A stretch of 64,000 bases of DNA from Phocoena phocoena (GCF_963924675.1 NC_089220.1:166146761-166210760), one strand, 5' to 3'. Numbered from the stretch's first letter, positions 45,995 through 57,039 are shown. The notes: generated by a model from the sequence alone, not told the origin. Numbers and translations: made by a program.

Positions 45995-46385
45995 AGGCAG
46001 CTCCACCACACCAGTTCTATGACCTCTGACCAGTAATCCAACTCCTCTAAGCCTCAGTTTCCTCATCTATGAAGTGGTAATAATAATAATATATGATAAT
46101 TCAGGGCTTCCCTGGTGGCGCAGTGGTTGAGAGTCTGCCTGCTGATGCAGGGGACACGGGTTCGTGCCCCGGTCCGGGAAGATCCCACATGCCGCGGAGC
46201 GGCTGGGTCCGTGAGCCATGGCCGCTGAGCCTGCGCGTCCGGAGCCTGTGCTCCGCGACTGGAGAGGCCACAACGGTGAGAGGCCCGCGTACCGCAAAAA
46301 TAAATAAATAATAATAATAATATATGATAATTCAGTCCACACACAGATTACCCAGCATGGTGCCTGGCACACTTTTGGTGACCAG
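45995..46385 (+). repeat. MIR SINE split by a CHR SINE
   Basis: CCAGTTCTATGACCTCTGACC, AATCCAACTCCTCTAAGCCTCAG and TTTCCTCATCTATGAAGTGG form the MIR centre. After the SINE, CAGCATGGTGCCTGGCACAC resumes the MIR 3' part. The interruption is 46105-46311. Confidence 0.78.
46105..46311 (+). repeat. CHR-type SINE, short form, in MIR
   Basis: Near-consensus copy ending GTACCGCAAAAATAAATAAAT. It is flanked by an identical 24-bp target duplication (46081-46104 and 46312-46335, ending ATATGATAATTCAG), whose TAATAATAAT half may blur the true edge. Confidence 0.97.
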
Positions 46386-46969
46386 GAAAAGCCTCTTCTC
46401 TCTCCTTCAAGAGGAGGAGGCTGGAGATTCCTAATAAGCAGACTGCAAATCAGGTTATGGTCCACGTCTTGGTGAAGGACCTAGAGAAGAAACTCTGTAA
46501 GCCACAGCAGATGCTCTGTTTCATGGACCAAGCCAGTGGGGGGCGGGGGTAGGGGTGGGAGGGGGGCTTGAGAACAGTGGGTCTTTAGATGCCCTTCATA
46601 CTGAAGTTAGAGCAAAGAGCACCCACCTTGTGGCAGTTCTCAGCCTGCTGGCCTTGGCTGGGATTGGCTGAGGGACTGGGTAGGGCTGAGTTTGCAAGTC
46701 TCAAGCTCTCAGTGTTTTAAGGCTGTCTGGGAGGCAGGAGAAGAATGGAGAGTGGAGAGCAGGCATGCAGGCCAGGAAGTTTGAACACGATTCCAGTGCA
46801 ATCTCCAGCTTTCAAGGAGGGCAGAGCTGGAAGAGGGGAAAGACCTGAGACTTCACGTGTCCATGCAGCCGGGGAGATGGCAGGGTGAGCTGGTGGGGCA
46901 GCCCCAAGAGTGAAAACAGCATGGACCATGGCCTGGAGGCAGAAAGAACAGTGAGAGTCCAGGGATGGG
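46386..46969. other. No gene recognised; G-rich motif at 46537-46567
   Basis: The G-rich motif holds runs of 6, 5, 4, 3 and 6 G separated by 1-2 bases, which fits the G-quadruplex rule (four runs of at least three G with short loops). The rest is unassigned. Confidence 0.6.
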
Positions 46970-47045
46970 CTCTAGTCATTGTTCTGCCGCTAAGCTTTCT
47001 GAGCCTCGGTTTCTCCAGCCATCAAATGCGCTTACGGTGACACTT
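46970..47045 (+). repeat. MIR fragment
   Basis: GGGCTCTAGTCATTGTTCTGCC, then CTTTCTGAGCCTCGGTTTCTCC and CATCAAATGCG follow the MIR centre. Confidence 0.6.
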
Positions 47046-48990
47046 TCCTTACCCATAGGCTGTGATCTGAGACTTCATCTATGCAGAATTTAGCCAAAAC
47101 AGAAAAGTAAATTAAGATGGTCTTTGGGCAGTCAGCGTAGGCGTGATTACAACCTTCATGCTGAAAGCATGAGACAGTACTCCTCTCCAGTTTATTCATC
47201 AAGGACTATGTACTTAATTTGGACACAATTTTAATATGCTTGACATCCTAGTTACTCTTCCCAGGAAACCGAAGATGCAAACAGAGAGGGGGCGTTAGAG
47301 TAGGAGACGAGCAGAGGAACAAGCAGGGCCGGAGAGCCCACTGCAAATAGGAGATAAAAGGAAGTAAAGGAATTACTTTAGAAATAGCAATGTGGATCCA
47401 CTCAGTACAGGGACAAACAATGTGTGTATCTCCATGTGCTCTGGGGACTATTCAGATTTGTGCTCTAGTTTCTGGAATCTGCAAAAAACATGACTAATCT
47501 ATGTTTGATAATTGAGTCCTCAAAAAATGGATAAATTATAGAAGAGACAGAGCAGGGAAGTAGAATATATTTTTAAAGTACTATTGAAAATTATAGAATT
47601 TTAAAAATGTGGGCCTTCCGAGGCCCAAGTCTTCATTATATGGATATATTCATTTATCCAATATTTGTCTCCTATAGATCACAGTATTCTTATACAGACC
47701 CACTGTGACTATAAGATGTTCAGACTGCTTAAAAAAAAGAAAAAGAGGAAACAGGTATACCAGAACATAGTTAAACGAATGGTCATATCGGAAGGCTATA
47801 AACTTATATTGATAATCCTACCATTAGGTAGGATTTTTTTGTGTGTCATTTGTATTTATTGAGTATATATAGCCTTTTTAATAAGTTTATAATAATATAA
47901 GGCAACAGCTTCCTTACTTTAGAATCTCAAGTTATTATTTACAAAGAAAACCACCAATGACAACATATTTTAAGCCTGGTTCTTCTAGAAAACACTGGCT
48001 GAGCACTTTATGCCATAAGGACACACTGGCTGGCCCTTGAAACTAGCTCAGAGTGAGGCTGAATTATTCGTATTGTTCACTTTTTGATGACTTTCAAGAC
48101 ATTAGGCCTACCCTAAAGGTCAAAACCCTGCCACCACTGAAAAGGTTAGTTTAAAGGTACCATAAACCCTGGTGTCAGGATCCAAAGTGGAGTGTCAAAG
48201 ATGGTTTGAATGATGGTGGCATCATTAAAATAAGGTGACCCCTTTGAAGGGGACAGTGGTCATTTAGTGTGTAAGTTCTGGCATATATGTTTTAAAAATG
48301 CATCCCATGGAATCACATTGGAGAAGGCATTGATCATTGTTAGTACCTTTACAAAAGTAAAAAGATTGTTGTCATAGTGGATGCTACCTTGGAGCCTGCA
48401 GATTGCAGAGGCTCAAGTTCACCCTCACTGCTGCCGGCAGGATTAGAGTTCTCTGTCTGCCCCCGGCAGCTGGGCAGGTTGATGACTGAATCCTGCCAAG
48501 ACCCAATGACTACAGATGCCCGGGCTTGAAGCAAAGCATCCCTGGGCCCTCAGGAAAGTGCTTTTCCAGTGGTGATTGAGAACAGAGACCGACACCTGGC
48601 AAAGAGCCTGATCTCCACCCACACCTGCTTCGAAAGGCCACACCACATTTGAACGAACCTGCTTTTCCTGAAATGTCTAGCACCATGAAGGTGGGCCGAG
48701 AGCCAGCACTTTTTGCCCAGACTTTCTCTCAAATTGTTATGAACTGAGTTCATTTTTTAAGCATGTAGTTTCAAAACATAGAGTAAGATCATATTATTAC
48801 GTAAAGTATCGTAAGCCATTTATAACTCTACCAGGATGTGCCAAACCTGAACCTGAAAACTGTGAAGATGGTATGTTGTATTTGGAAGGTTTTAGCATAA
48901 AAAATACCTTGTTCTCCCTAATGACTATGAAGCATTAAGGTTTAATTATCTACGCATTCTCTGGTTAAACTGATGTCACGACATCTTATT
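47046..48990. other. No gene recognised
   Basis: Non-repetitive sequence, AT-rich in the middle (47560-47960) and GC-balanced at 48350-48700. I see no coding or repeat signal. Confidence 0.5.
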
Positions 48991-49003
48991 AAAAACACTT
49001 CTT

Positions 49004-49342
49004 GGGACTTCCCTGGTGGCGCAGTGGTTAAGAATCCGCCTGCCAATGCAGGGGACACGGGTTTGAGCCCTGGTCCAGGGAGATCCCACATGCTGCGGAG
49101 CAACTAAGCCCATATGCCACAACTACTGAGCTCACGTGCCACGCTCTAGAGCCTGCGAGCCACAAGTACTGAAGCCCTCGTGCCTAGAGCCCGTGCTCCA
49201 CAACAAGAGAAGCCACCGCAATGAGAAGCCTGCGCACTGCAACGAAGAGTAGCCCCTGCTCCCCACAACTAGAGAGAGCCCGTGCACAGCAACGAAGACC
49301 CAATGCAACCAAAAATAAATAAATAAAAATAAAATTAAAAAA
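49004..49342 (+). repeat. CHR-type SINE, long form
   Basis: GGACTTCCCTGGTGGCGCAG head, GGGTTTGAGCCCTGG B box, two internal modules and tail AAATAAATAAATAAAAATAA. The target duplication AAAAACACTTCTT is perfect (48991-49003 and 49343-49355). Confidence 0.97.
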
Positions 49343-49355
49343 AAAAACACTTCTT

Positions 49356-49569
49356 TTCTACTCATGGTCTTAAAAAGCCAGGTTTAAGTAGACATGTCAG
49401 TTCATATTTGGCAATTCTTTCAAAAGCACAAATGAATTCTGTTGGGATTTTTTTAAAATTGCAAACGGCATTTGTTTTGCTTTAAATAACATAACTTAAA
49501 ATATAAAACTAATATATTCTTAATGTAGATTTGAAAAATAGAAATTTAAAAAATCTGTAGATAATGACT
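49356..49569. other. AT-rich spacer
   Basis: Nothing recognised; it leads into the old L1M. Confidence 0.5.
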
Positions 49570-49763
49570 ATTAAAAATTGGACTTGATCAAAAATTAAAA
49601 CTTACTCTGCAAAAGACACCGTTGAATGAATAAAAAGGCAAACTATGGACTGGGAGAAAACATCTGAAAATCAGACAGTTGACAGAAGACTTGAGTAATG
49701 AACAGAAGACAAGAATAATGAGCACTTAAAACTCAACAGAAAACAACCCAATTAAAAAGCAGC

Positions 49764-49935
49764 TTGTGAGCACCTAGAGGGGTATTGTGACCACCTAGAG
49801 GGGTGGGAGGGAGATGCAAGAGGGAGGGGGTATGGGGATATATGTATATGTATAGCTGATTCACTTTGTTATAAAGTGGAAACTAACACACCATTGTAAA
49901 ACAATTATACTCCATTAAAGATGTTTTAAAAAAAA
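49764..49935 (+). mobile_element. Young L1 3' end, strongly 5'-truncated, nested
   Basis: GTGACCACCTAGAGGGGTGG, GAGATGCAAGAGGGAGGGGG, GCTGATTCACTTTGTTATAA and TATACTCCATTAAAGATG plus poly-A are the L1 3' UTR. The target duplication AAAAAGCAGC is at 49754-49763 and 49936-49945. Its start contains a partial local repeat (GTGAGCACCTAGAGGGG / GTGACCACCTAGAGGGG). Confidence 0.92.
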
Positions 49936-50395
49936 AAAAAGCAGCGAATGACTTGAACAAACACTTAACCATAAAGAAACATTTATGGCTGGCACATAAG
50001 CACATGAAAAGGTGTTCAACTTCATTAGTCATTAGGAAAAGGCAAGTTAAACCATGATAAGATGCCACTATTAACCTATTAGAATAGATAAAATGTAAAA
50101 GATTGACAATGCCACGTGTTGGTGAGAATGCAGAGCAAATGAAACTTTCACATACTGCTGGTGGGAATGCAAAATGCTGAGAAACAGCTTGGCGGTTTCT
50201 TGTAAGGTGAAACACACACTTACAATATGATCCAGCAATCCCAATTCTAGGTATTTCCCCTAGAGAAATGAAAACTTGTGTTCACACAAAAACTACATAA
50301 ATATTTATAGAAGCTTTATTTATAATCTCCAAAAACTGGTAACAACCCAAATCTTCTTCAGAGGATGAGTGGGTTAAACATACTGTGATAAATAC

Positions 50396-50695
50396 TGCTG
50401 ACCTGAAACAAATAGACTGCCAAGTATTTCTCCAGCAAAGATGGGTTTATTTGGGATCAGCAGAGAACTGCAATCTGAGTCTGCAAGGCAAGTGCAAGTC
50501 CTGGAAGGGCAAGGCTTTTACAGAGGGGAAAAGGAAGTTGGGAGGGCTACAGTAAACAGTCCACGGCTTGTCATTGGCTGAACCTTGCCAGGTCTTTCTT
50601 CTTCCTGTTGGGCTATGGACACAGGGTATGAGAGCTCCCCCTTCTGGTCTCCCTATTCTATTTAATTGATGTTTCTGTTTATAAATTGTTTTGCA
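50396..50695 (-). mobile_element. Solo LTR, ERV1-like, antisense
   Basis: A 300-bp insert in L1M with TG...CA ends (reading + TGCTGACC ... TTTTGCA) and a perfect 4-bp flank ATAC (50392-50395, 50696-50699), as expected for gammaretrovirus-like ERVs. On the minus strand it has an AGCCAATGAC CCAAT box, a TGTAAAAGCC TATA-like element and CAAATAAACCC (poly-A signal), all in LTR order. No internal viral genes remain. The family name is not assigned. Confidence 0.82.
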
Positions 50696-50739
50696 ATACA
50701 TATAGGGGAATAGTCCTCGACAATAAAATGGAATGAAAT

Positions 50740-50948
50740 CTTTTCTTTTTTTTTTTGCGGTACGCGGGCCTCTCACTGTTGTGGCCTCTCCCACCGCGGA
50801 ACACAGGCTCCAGACGCGCAGGCTCAGCGGCCACGGCCCACGGGCCCAGCCGCTCCGCGGCATGTGGGATCCTCCCGGACCGGGGCACGAACCCACGTCC
50901 CCTGCATCGGCAGGCAGACTCTCAACCATTGCGCCACCAGGGAAGCCC
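50740..50948 (-). repeat. CHR-type SINE, short form, antisense
   Basis: T-run, GCGGTACGCGGGCCTCTCAC, GCGGCATGTGGGATCCTCCC and CACCAGGGAAGCCC. Target duplication ATGGAATGAAAT at 50728-50739 and 50949-50960, inside L1M sequence. Confidence 0.96.
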
Positions 50949-51296
50949 ATGGAATGAAATTTTGACACGTACTTGTATAAATCAAGCAACTTGTATAAAT
51001 CATAAAATAGTTATGCTGATTGAAAGAAGCCAGACAAAAAAGTTTACCTAATATATGATTCCATTTGTATGACATTCTCAAAAACCGAAAGTATAGTAAC
51101 AGAAGATCAGTGGTTAAGTATTAGGGGATTGTGACTACAACTGGATAGTAAAAGGGAATTTTGATGGGTGATAGAACTTTTAGGTATCCTGATGGTGGTA
51201 GCAGTTACATGAAACTATATATGTGTTTAAATTCATAGAACACACATGCACAAAAGTCAGTTTTATTGTATATCAATTAAAAAATAAAATAAAATA

Positions 51297-51501
51297 GGGC
51301 TTCCCTGGTGGCGCAGTGGTTGAGAGTCCGCCTGCCAATGCAGGGGACACGGGTTCGTGCCCCAGTCCGGGAAGATCCCACATTCCGCGGAGCGGCTGGG
51401 CCCGTGGGCCATGGCCGCTGAGCCTGCACATCCGGAGCCTGTGCTCCGCAACGGGAGAGGCCACAACGGTGAGAGGCCCGCGTACCGCAATAAATAAATA
51501 A
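51297..51501 (+). repeat. CHR-type SINE, short form
   Basis: GGGCTTCCCTGGTGGCGCAG through CGTACCGCAATAAATAAAT. It sits at the A-rich 3' tail of the old L1M. Flanking AAAATAAAATAAAATAG-like words (51281-51297 and 51504-51521) are a low-complexity target duplication. Confidence 0.96.
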
Positions 51502-51521
51502 TAAAATAAAATAAATAGTAT

Positions 51522-53244
51522 CATGAGTAGGCATAGGTACTAGGATTCCTATGAGAAAAATTAATTTTACTATTAAATTATCACAGCATAATTTTAAAAT
51601 AGTTCCAGAATTTTAGTTCTCTTCATACTATAGGCTACAGCATATTTGAGAGCAATAGCCACAATTTTGCAGAAAAAACTGTCCTCCCCCGCTTTTCCAA
51701 CTTCGAAATCTTTATTTCGTAACGTTCAGGAGATCACAGAATTTTTCCAGCCATCCAGACTAATCTTTTCCGTGCAGTCACTGAGCAGTGCTGGCGTGTT
51801 AAATTTGATAATGGAAAGAGTTACTTGATTAAGAAATTGAATCGTTCTTCAAGGGTCTCCTGAGGGTTTACTCAGTGATGGGAACAAAATGGTCCAATGC
51901 ACAAACAGGTAGAATACTTGCCTTCCCAGACTGTAAGTGGACAGGAGAGAGTGTGGAGGAAGTAAAAGACAGCCCCTTGGAAACAGGAGGAATGATTTCT
52001 GGGTCAAAGAATATACTCTTCAAGGTCCAGAGAGTTCCATTGTATTGAAGAATAATCCTGCCTGCTTGGTACAAAATTGCACAAAAGGAAGTGGGGTTGT
52101 TTTTGGTGGGGGGATGGGGGGTGGCAGGGAGGACTGCCAGCTCAGGACTTAGTGAAATGCCAATTCTTAAATTGAAATGAGATCGTTTTCCTGCCCTGAC
52201 TGTGGATTCAAGCCCCCAGGTGTTCAGTGGGAGAAGGTGTTGTAATCTCTGCCGGTGTGTTCTAGCTGGAAGACTTGCTTGGAGGAGGCATCTGGGCTCC
52301 TTTCAGTCGTGGCTCTGGCACAGGTGACTCCACGCTCACACCTCTGTGATCTGTGTTGAGGCTCTTGGGGTTTTGTGACTTCATGGCAGCCACTCTGAGA
52401 AATAAGAACTGGGTGATTTCCTTAAGGGGATGTTGAACCTTTGGGTATGTGATTTTGGCAACACTTTAAAACAACCAATATCTCCATGAGAAATAAACTT
52501 TAGGTGTATTGTGGACAAGAATGAAAAGGACTCTTCCTTCCAGAACAAATGGGTGGAGGAAAAAGAATGGGGAGAGTTAGTGTTGATCTTGCAACAGCAT
52601 TTAAATATTTGGGTTGGTTGGGTAAAGAATTTATGAGCAATATTCTTCACCCTCAGATAATTCCATTGCAGAGGGTCAGGTCATGACTCCAGAGGATTTC
52701 CTCCGAATTCTGAGTCTAGTCACTGGATTGAACAGCTGTGGTCTAGTGATATTCAGCCACTGTTCTCTAACAAATACATATCTGGGGTCCATCGAACCTC
52801 TGATGCTAAAAAGACATAGATGATAAAAGCAAATTGAATCTGATCTCTACTTTTGATCATTCAGAATGAGCCAGGATCAACATATACATATAGTACAAGC
52901 TTACAGAGCTGTTATATTTATTTTTCAAATGTTATTTTAATTGACTTATTAAAACTTAGAACCAAGTAACCCATAACAATGATGTTAATATAAATAATGA
53001 TTCGATTCTTAGGCTATCCTTTGAGGATCTATTTAATCTACGACAGAGATGGACCATGGAAACTTGTCACACACAACCTTCCTTCTCTTGGAAAATGAAT
53101 TCCAATTTGAGACACAAAATAGACGGTGCACATTGTTCCATCCAGGTAGCTAGAGAAGGACCCCTTTACCCTCTCAGTGGATTCTCTGGTGGGCACACTA
53201 CACATCTTCTTAGGGTAGAAACAAAGCAGAAACACTAAACTCCT
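51522..53244. other. No gene recognised
   Basis: Unassigned sequence. A G-rich patch (52106-52131, GGTGGGGGGATGGGGGGTGG) could form a quadruplex. No coding signal. Confidence 0.5.
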
Positions 53245-53383
53245 TGCTATGGGATGAATATTTGTGTCCTCCCAAATTCACATGTTGAAATCCTAATTCC
53301 CCAAGGTGATGGGACCTTTAGGAGGTACAAAGGTCATGAGGGCAGAGCCCTAATGATTGAGATTAGTGCCCTTATGAAAATAC
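53245..53383 (+). mobile_element. MLT1 LTR, 5' fragment (ERVL-MaLR)
   Basis: TGCTATGGGATGAATATTTG, CACATGTTGAAATCCTAATTCC, CCAAGGTGATGGGACCTTTAGG, GGTCATGAGGGCAGAGCCC and GATTAGTGCCCTTATGAAAA are the first third of an MLT1 LTR. The rest is lost. Confidence 0.9.
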
Positions 53384-54067
53384 TGTTCTCAATACTAAAA
53401 AACCAGCATATCTACAGGAAGAGAAAAAGAATTTATTACTAACGTCAAAGACCAAAACTACCATAATTCCACAGCAGGAGAAAGACATGAATCTACACCG
53501 TACTGAAACTGTTTTCTTACACCATTAAGAAGTAGGACACAGAGGAGAAATAGTAAGGAGCAGTTCTCTGGTTGTTTCAGGTAGATTCTTTAGGGTTGCA
53601 AACGGCACAGTGATATGCACTTTACCTTAGTTGAAGAACATTTAAAGTTAAATAAAGAAATAAGGAGGGAAGTGTCTCCATAGCTGCAGGGAAACCTGGT
53701 GGAACAGGAAAGCGGTGCAGGATGCAGCTGCCCTCTGGTCACAGCAGCTGTAACGAGCCGGTTACCTTGTCAGCTTGTAAACCTGTGCCCCACCGTGTTA
53801 GGGGCTCACTTACCTTCTGTTTCTACTTCTACTTATTTTGCTGCTGTAACCTACTAGTGAACCTTCCCTCTGTGCCCCATACTCAGTCTCACTAAGAACC
53901 AGGGTTTGAATGGTTCAGCCAGTCAGCACTGAGATGTGCGGCCTTCTTCACACCCTGGCCTCCTATGTGAGCAGGGAGCCTTTGGATGAGTAAAAAGGAA
54001 TGCACGTGTTGGCTGTCTGCATCATTAGACTTGAACCTACACAATCTAGACAGAGAAGTGAAAAAAC
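53384..54067. other. No gene recognised
   Basis: Unassigned spacer between the MLT1 fragment and the L1. Confidence 0.5.
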
Positions 54068-54082
54068 AAAGGATCCAGAAAT

Positions 54083-54704
54083 AAATAGGAAACTATAATA
54101 GAATTTTTAAAACTAAAAATAGAGTTACCATATGATCCAACAATCCCACTCTTGGGCATATATCTGGAAAAGACAAAAACTCTAATTTGAAAAGATCCAT
54201 GCACCCCAATGTTCACAGCAGCACTGTTTGCAATAGCCAGGACATGGAAGCAACCTAAGGGTCCATCAACAGAGGAATGGATAAAGAAGATGTGACACAC
54301 ATATATATATATATGTATATGTATATATATAGAATAGAATATTACTCAGCCATCAAAAACAATGAAATAATGTCATTTGAGCAACATAGTTGGACCTAGA
54401 AATTATCATACTAAGTGAAGTAAGTCAGACAAAGACAAATATTATATGATATCACTTATATGTGGAATCTGAAATAGTACAAATGAACTTATTTACAAAA
54501 CAGAAACAGACCCACAGACATAGAAAACAAACCTATGGATACCAAAGGGGAAGGGTGGGGAGAGATAAATTAGGAATATGGGATTAACACATATAAACTA
54601 TGACATATAAAATATTCAATAGATAAACAACAAGGATATACTATATAGCCCAGGGAACTATATTCAATATCTTGTAATAACCTATAGTGGAAATAATCTG
54701 ATAC

Positions 54705-54745
<41 letters not shown>

Positions 54746-54825
54746 AAACTGAATCACTTTGCTGTACACCTGAAACTAACACAATTATAAAGCAGCTATA
54801 CTTGTTTTTTAAAAATCTAAAATTT
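54083..54825 (+). mobile_element. L1 LINE, 5'-truncated 3' end
   Basis: TACCATATGATCCAACAATCCC, CAATAGCCAGGACATGGAAGC, ATTACTCAGCCATCAAAAAC, ATATGTGGAATCTGAAATAG, GGTGGGGAGAGATAAATTAGG and GCTGTACACCTGAAACTAAC run in sense order. Near-duplicate flanks AAAGGATCCAGAAA (54068) and AAAGGATCAGAAA (54826) look like target duplications with one indel. AT (54301-54333) and TG (54711-54740) tracts lie inside. Confidence 0.9.
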
Positions 54826-54839
54826 AAAGGATCAGAAAA

Positions 54840-56290
54840 ATTTTATTAAATAAAGAATTTTATTTTTATTCATGCATACACTCAAACTTTGAAGTATGGT
54901 ACTTTTCAGTCTTCAGTAAGAGACTAAATTTTCAAAGTATGTATCTCACTTTATCAGTCATCTATGACATATTGGTAATTCAGAAGCCTTTAATTGATTA
55001 ATGCTAGGAAAACCGAACAAAAGAATATTTATGTAGCATCTCTGGTAAAGCAAAGGCAAAAGGAAATAAAAGGAAAGATACGAAGCAAAAATAAATGTAG
55101 AGTGAGCCCTGGTAAGAGTAGAAGGGATGCAGATTTTAAAATGCGTTTGCAAGCCCCACATCTGGTCTACCCTCGTGCTTCCAAGGTTGGTTACAAGGAT
55201 GAGAGGGGAAAATGTTACTGACTCAGTTTTGTGATTCATGTAAATTCACAAAGAGAAAGCAATGTAAATGAGACTGACTTTTTAAAGTAAGAAATTCAGA
55301 AATCCGTGCGTTAAGGGCCACCAGTACAAAACAGGATATGTAATCAGTATCTTTACTGAATAGATAGGAAGGAAGTGATGTATTTTTAAAAGACGTCTTT
55401 TTATAGGTCCAAACTGAAATGGCAGGATTTGAGTACAATGGCAGATCGAATCCCCCTGGGACGATTTCCTACAGTTCTGCTATATTTAGATGTTTTGTGC
55501 TTACTTCTTCCTTAGGTCCTACCTTAGCCTGTCTCCAAGTTAGTGTCCTCCAAGTTACTCCGTGTATCTGCTTTTCCCTCTTAGCCCCACCTCTCATAGC
55601 CTTTATAATTTATATATCCTGCTTCTCTGTGAGTTTTCCAATCCTGGACAAAGAGTTATTTACAACTGCCAAGTGGGCACAATGGTTTTGTAAACAGGGA
55701 ACTCATTTGAGTTAATGATTATCATCTTATTTGGATTTTCGCTGCAGATCAAAGAACACTTTGGAATTCGCTTTAGTATGAGATTGAACATTGTAGAGGG
55801 GGTCTCTTTTGGAGTTGCACAGAGAGAATGCAAGCAAAAGTCTCCCTCCACGTGAGGCTGGTGTTCACAAAACCTACCTCTGCAGTTCGTATTTACTTTA
55901 TCTCTGCCCTATCAGCAGCAGCTACATAAACAGGTCTTGAATTGTTAGAAAATCGGGACAACAACCTTAAACGATTGGGTCAAGGTTAACTCTGTCCTAT
56001 TCTTCCTTGTCTGTTTCACTGGAGTTCCGGGCCTTGCTCACAAACACATTCTGTGTTGATAATCTGAGATTACTCAGGAGCTTAAATTATAATTATTTTA
56101 CACACTTATACAGGTGGACAGGTAGCTCTTTTATAAGAGGTAAAAGGTAGCTCTTTTATAAGAGCTATTCTGGCCATTAATTCTTATAAAAGAATCATAT
56201 AAACAAGACTTCAAGAAAAGCAAAGCCAGAAAATAATCATTGACTGAGTAACCAGCATATGTTTATGCTTTTTTTTTTTTTTGCCTTTGT
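54840..56290. other. No gene recognised
   Basis: AT-rich single-copy-looking sequence, partly with enhancer-like composition (54960-55420). No repeat family was assigned except the small duplication at 56121-56163. Confidence 0.5.
56121..56163. repeat. 24-bp tandem duplication with hairpin potential
   Basis: GGTAGCTCTTTTATAAGAG occurs at 56121-56139 and 56145-56163, period 24. Each unit contains CTCTT/AAGAG arms, and the following ATTCTTATAAAAGAATC (56179-56195) is a similar inverted repeat. Confidence 0.9.
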
Positions 56291-56303
56291 AAGAAATTCA
56301 AGG

Positions 56304-56449
56304 TCCTTCCCTGGCAGTCCAGTGGTTGGGACTCTGCGCCTCCACTGCGGGGGCGTGGGGCGCGGGGCGTGGGGCGTGGGGCGTAGGTTCAATCGCTGGT
56401 TGGGGAACTAGGATTCCACATTCCGAGCAGCTCGGCCAAAAAAAAAAGA
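56304..56449 (+). repeat. tRNA-Glu-derived SINE monomer with internal 7-bp minisatellite
   Basis: TTCCCTGGCAGTCCAGTGG head, AGGTTCAATCGCTGG B box, GGGGAACTAGGATTCC and CGGCC-poly-A. Between head and B box it carries five GGGGCG(T/C) units (56350-56384). Target duplications AAGAAATTCAAGG (56291-56303) and AAGAAATTGAAAGG (56450-56463). Confidence 0.95.
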
Positions 56450-56463
56450 AAGAAATTGAAAGG

Positions 56464-56798
56464 AGACAAGCACCTACCTGTGATAAGAATCAACCACTAA
56501 GTTTTGCATTTGTAACATTTGGTCAGGAAAGATACAATGATTGAGCTCCCCCTGCACATTTTTCTGTTTTTTCAGCACCTCTCTAAGTATTTGGTGTGAA
56601 TACCCTTTGACGTTTGAAGAAAATTCCAAAGTTGCCCATTATCATTTATAGACTGAGTTTCTAAGTTGTATAAGGTTTATAGAGAAATACTCTCTTTTTA
56701 GAAATTATCTCAAAGAGAATCTAGGCACTGTTGCAGGAACCGTCAACTTGATCTATAGAGGACCTGGGTCGCTAATTTCACACAATCTGATCACTATC
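56464..56798. other. Spacer, nothing recognised
   Basis: Non-repetitive interval before the SINE pair. Confidence 0.5.
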
Positions 56799-56810
56799 AA
56801 GAATTTATTG

Positions 56811-57028
56811 AGGGCTTCCCTGGTGGCGCAGTGGTTGAGAGTCCGCCTGCCGGTGCAGGGGACGCGGGTTCGTGCCCCGGTCCGGGAGGATCCCGCATGC
56901 CGCGGAGCGGCTGTGCCCGTGGGCCGTGGCCGCTGGGCCTGCGCGTCCGGAGCCTGTGCTCCGCGGCGGGAGAGGCCACAGCAGTGAGAGGCCCGCGTAC
57001 CACAAAAAAAAAAAAAAAAAAAAAAAAA
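56811..57028 (+). repeat. CHR-type SINE, short form (first of a tandem pair)
   Basis: AGGGCTTCCCTGGTGGCGCAG through GCGTACCACA and a poly-A of 25 or more. It is unusually CpG-rich. Flanked by AAGAATTTATT at 56799-56809 and 57029-57039. Confidence 0.96.
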
Positions 57029-57039
57029 AAGAATTTATT

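Larger units (their letters stand above)
49570..51296 (+). mobile_element. Old L1M LINE (ORF2 end to 3' UTR), broken by younger insertions
   Basis: Sense pieces: 49570-49763 (TTGGACTTGATCAAAAATT, GACTGGGAGAAAACATCTG), 49946-50395 (GGCACATAAGCACATGAAAAGG, GGTGAGAATGCAGAGCAAATG, CAGCAATCCCAATTCTAGG), 50700-50739, and 50961-51296 (GATTGAAAGAAGCCAGAC, TATGATTCCATTTGTATGAC). The joins are seamless once the inserts are removed. It carries many stops and is not functional. Confidence 0.88.

Noticed and set aside
50447..50989. 180-codon minus-strand frame.
   Set aside because: It is a read-through of an antisense SINE and a solo LTR, not a gene.
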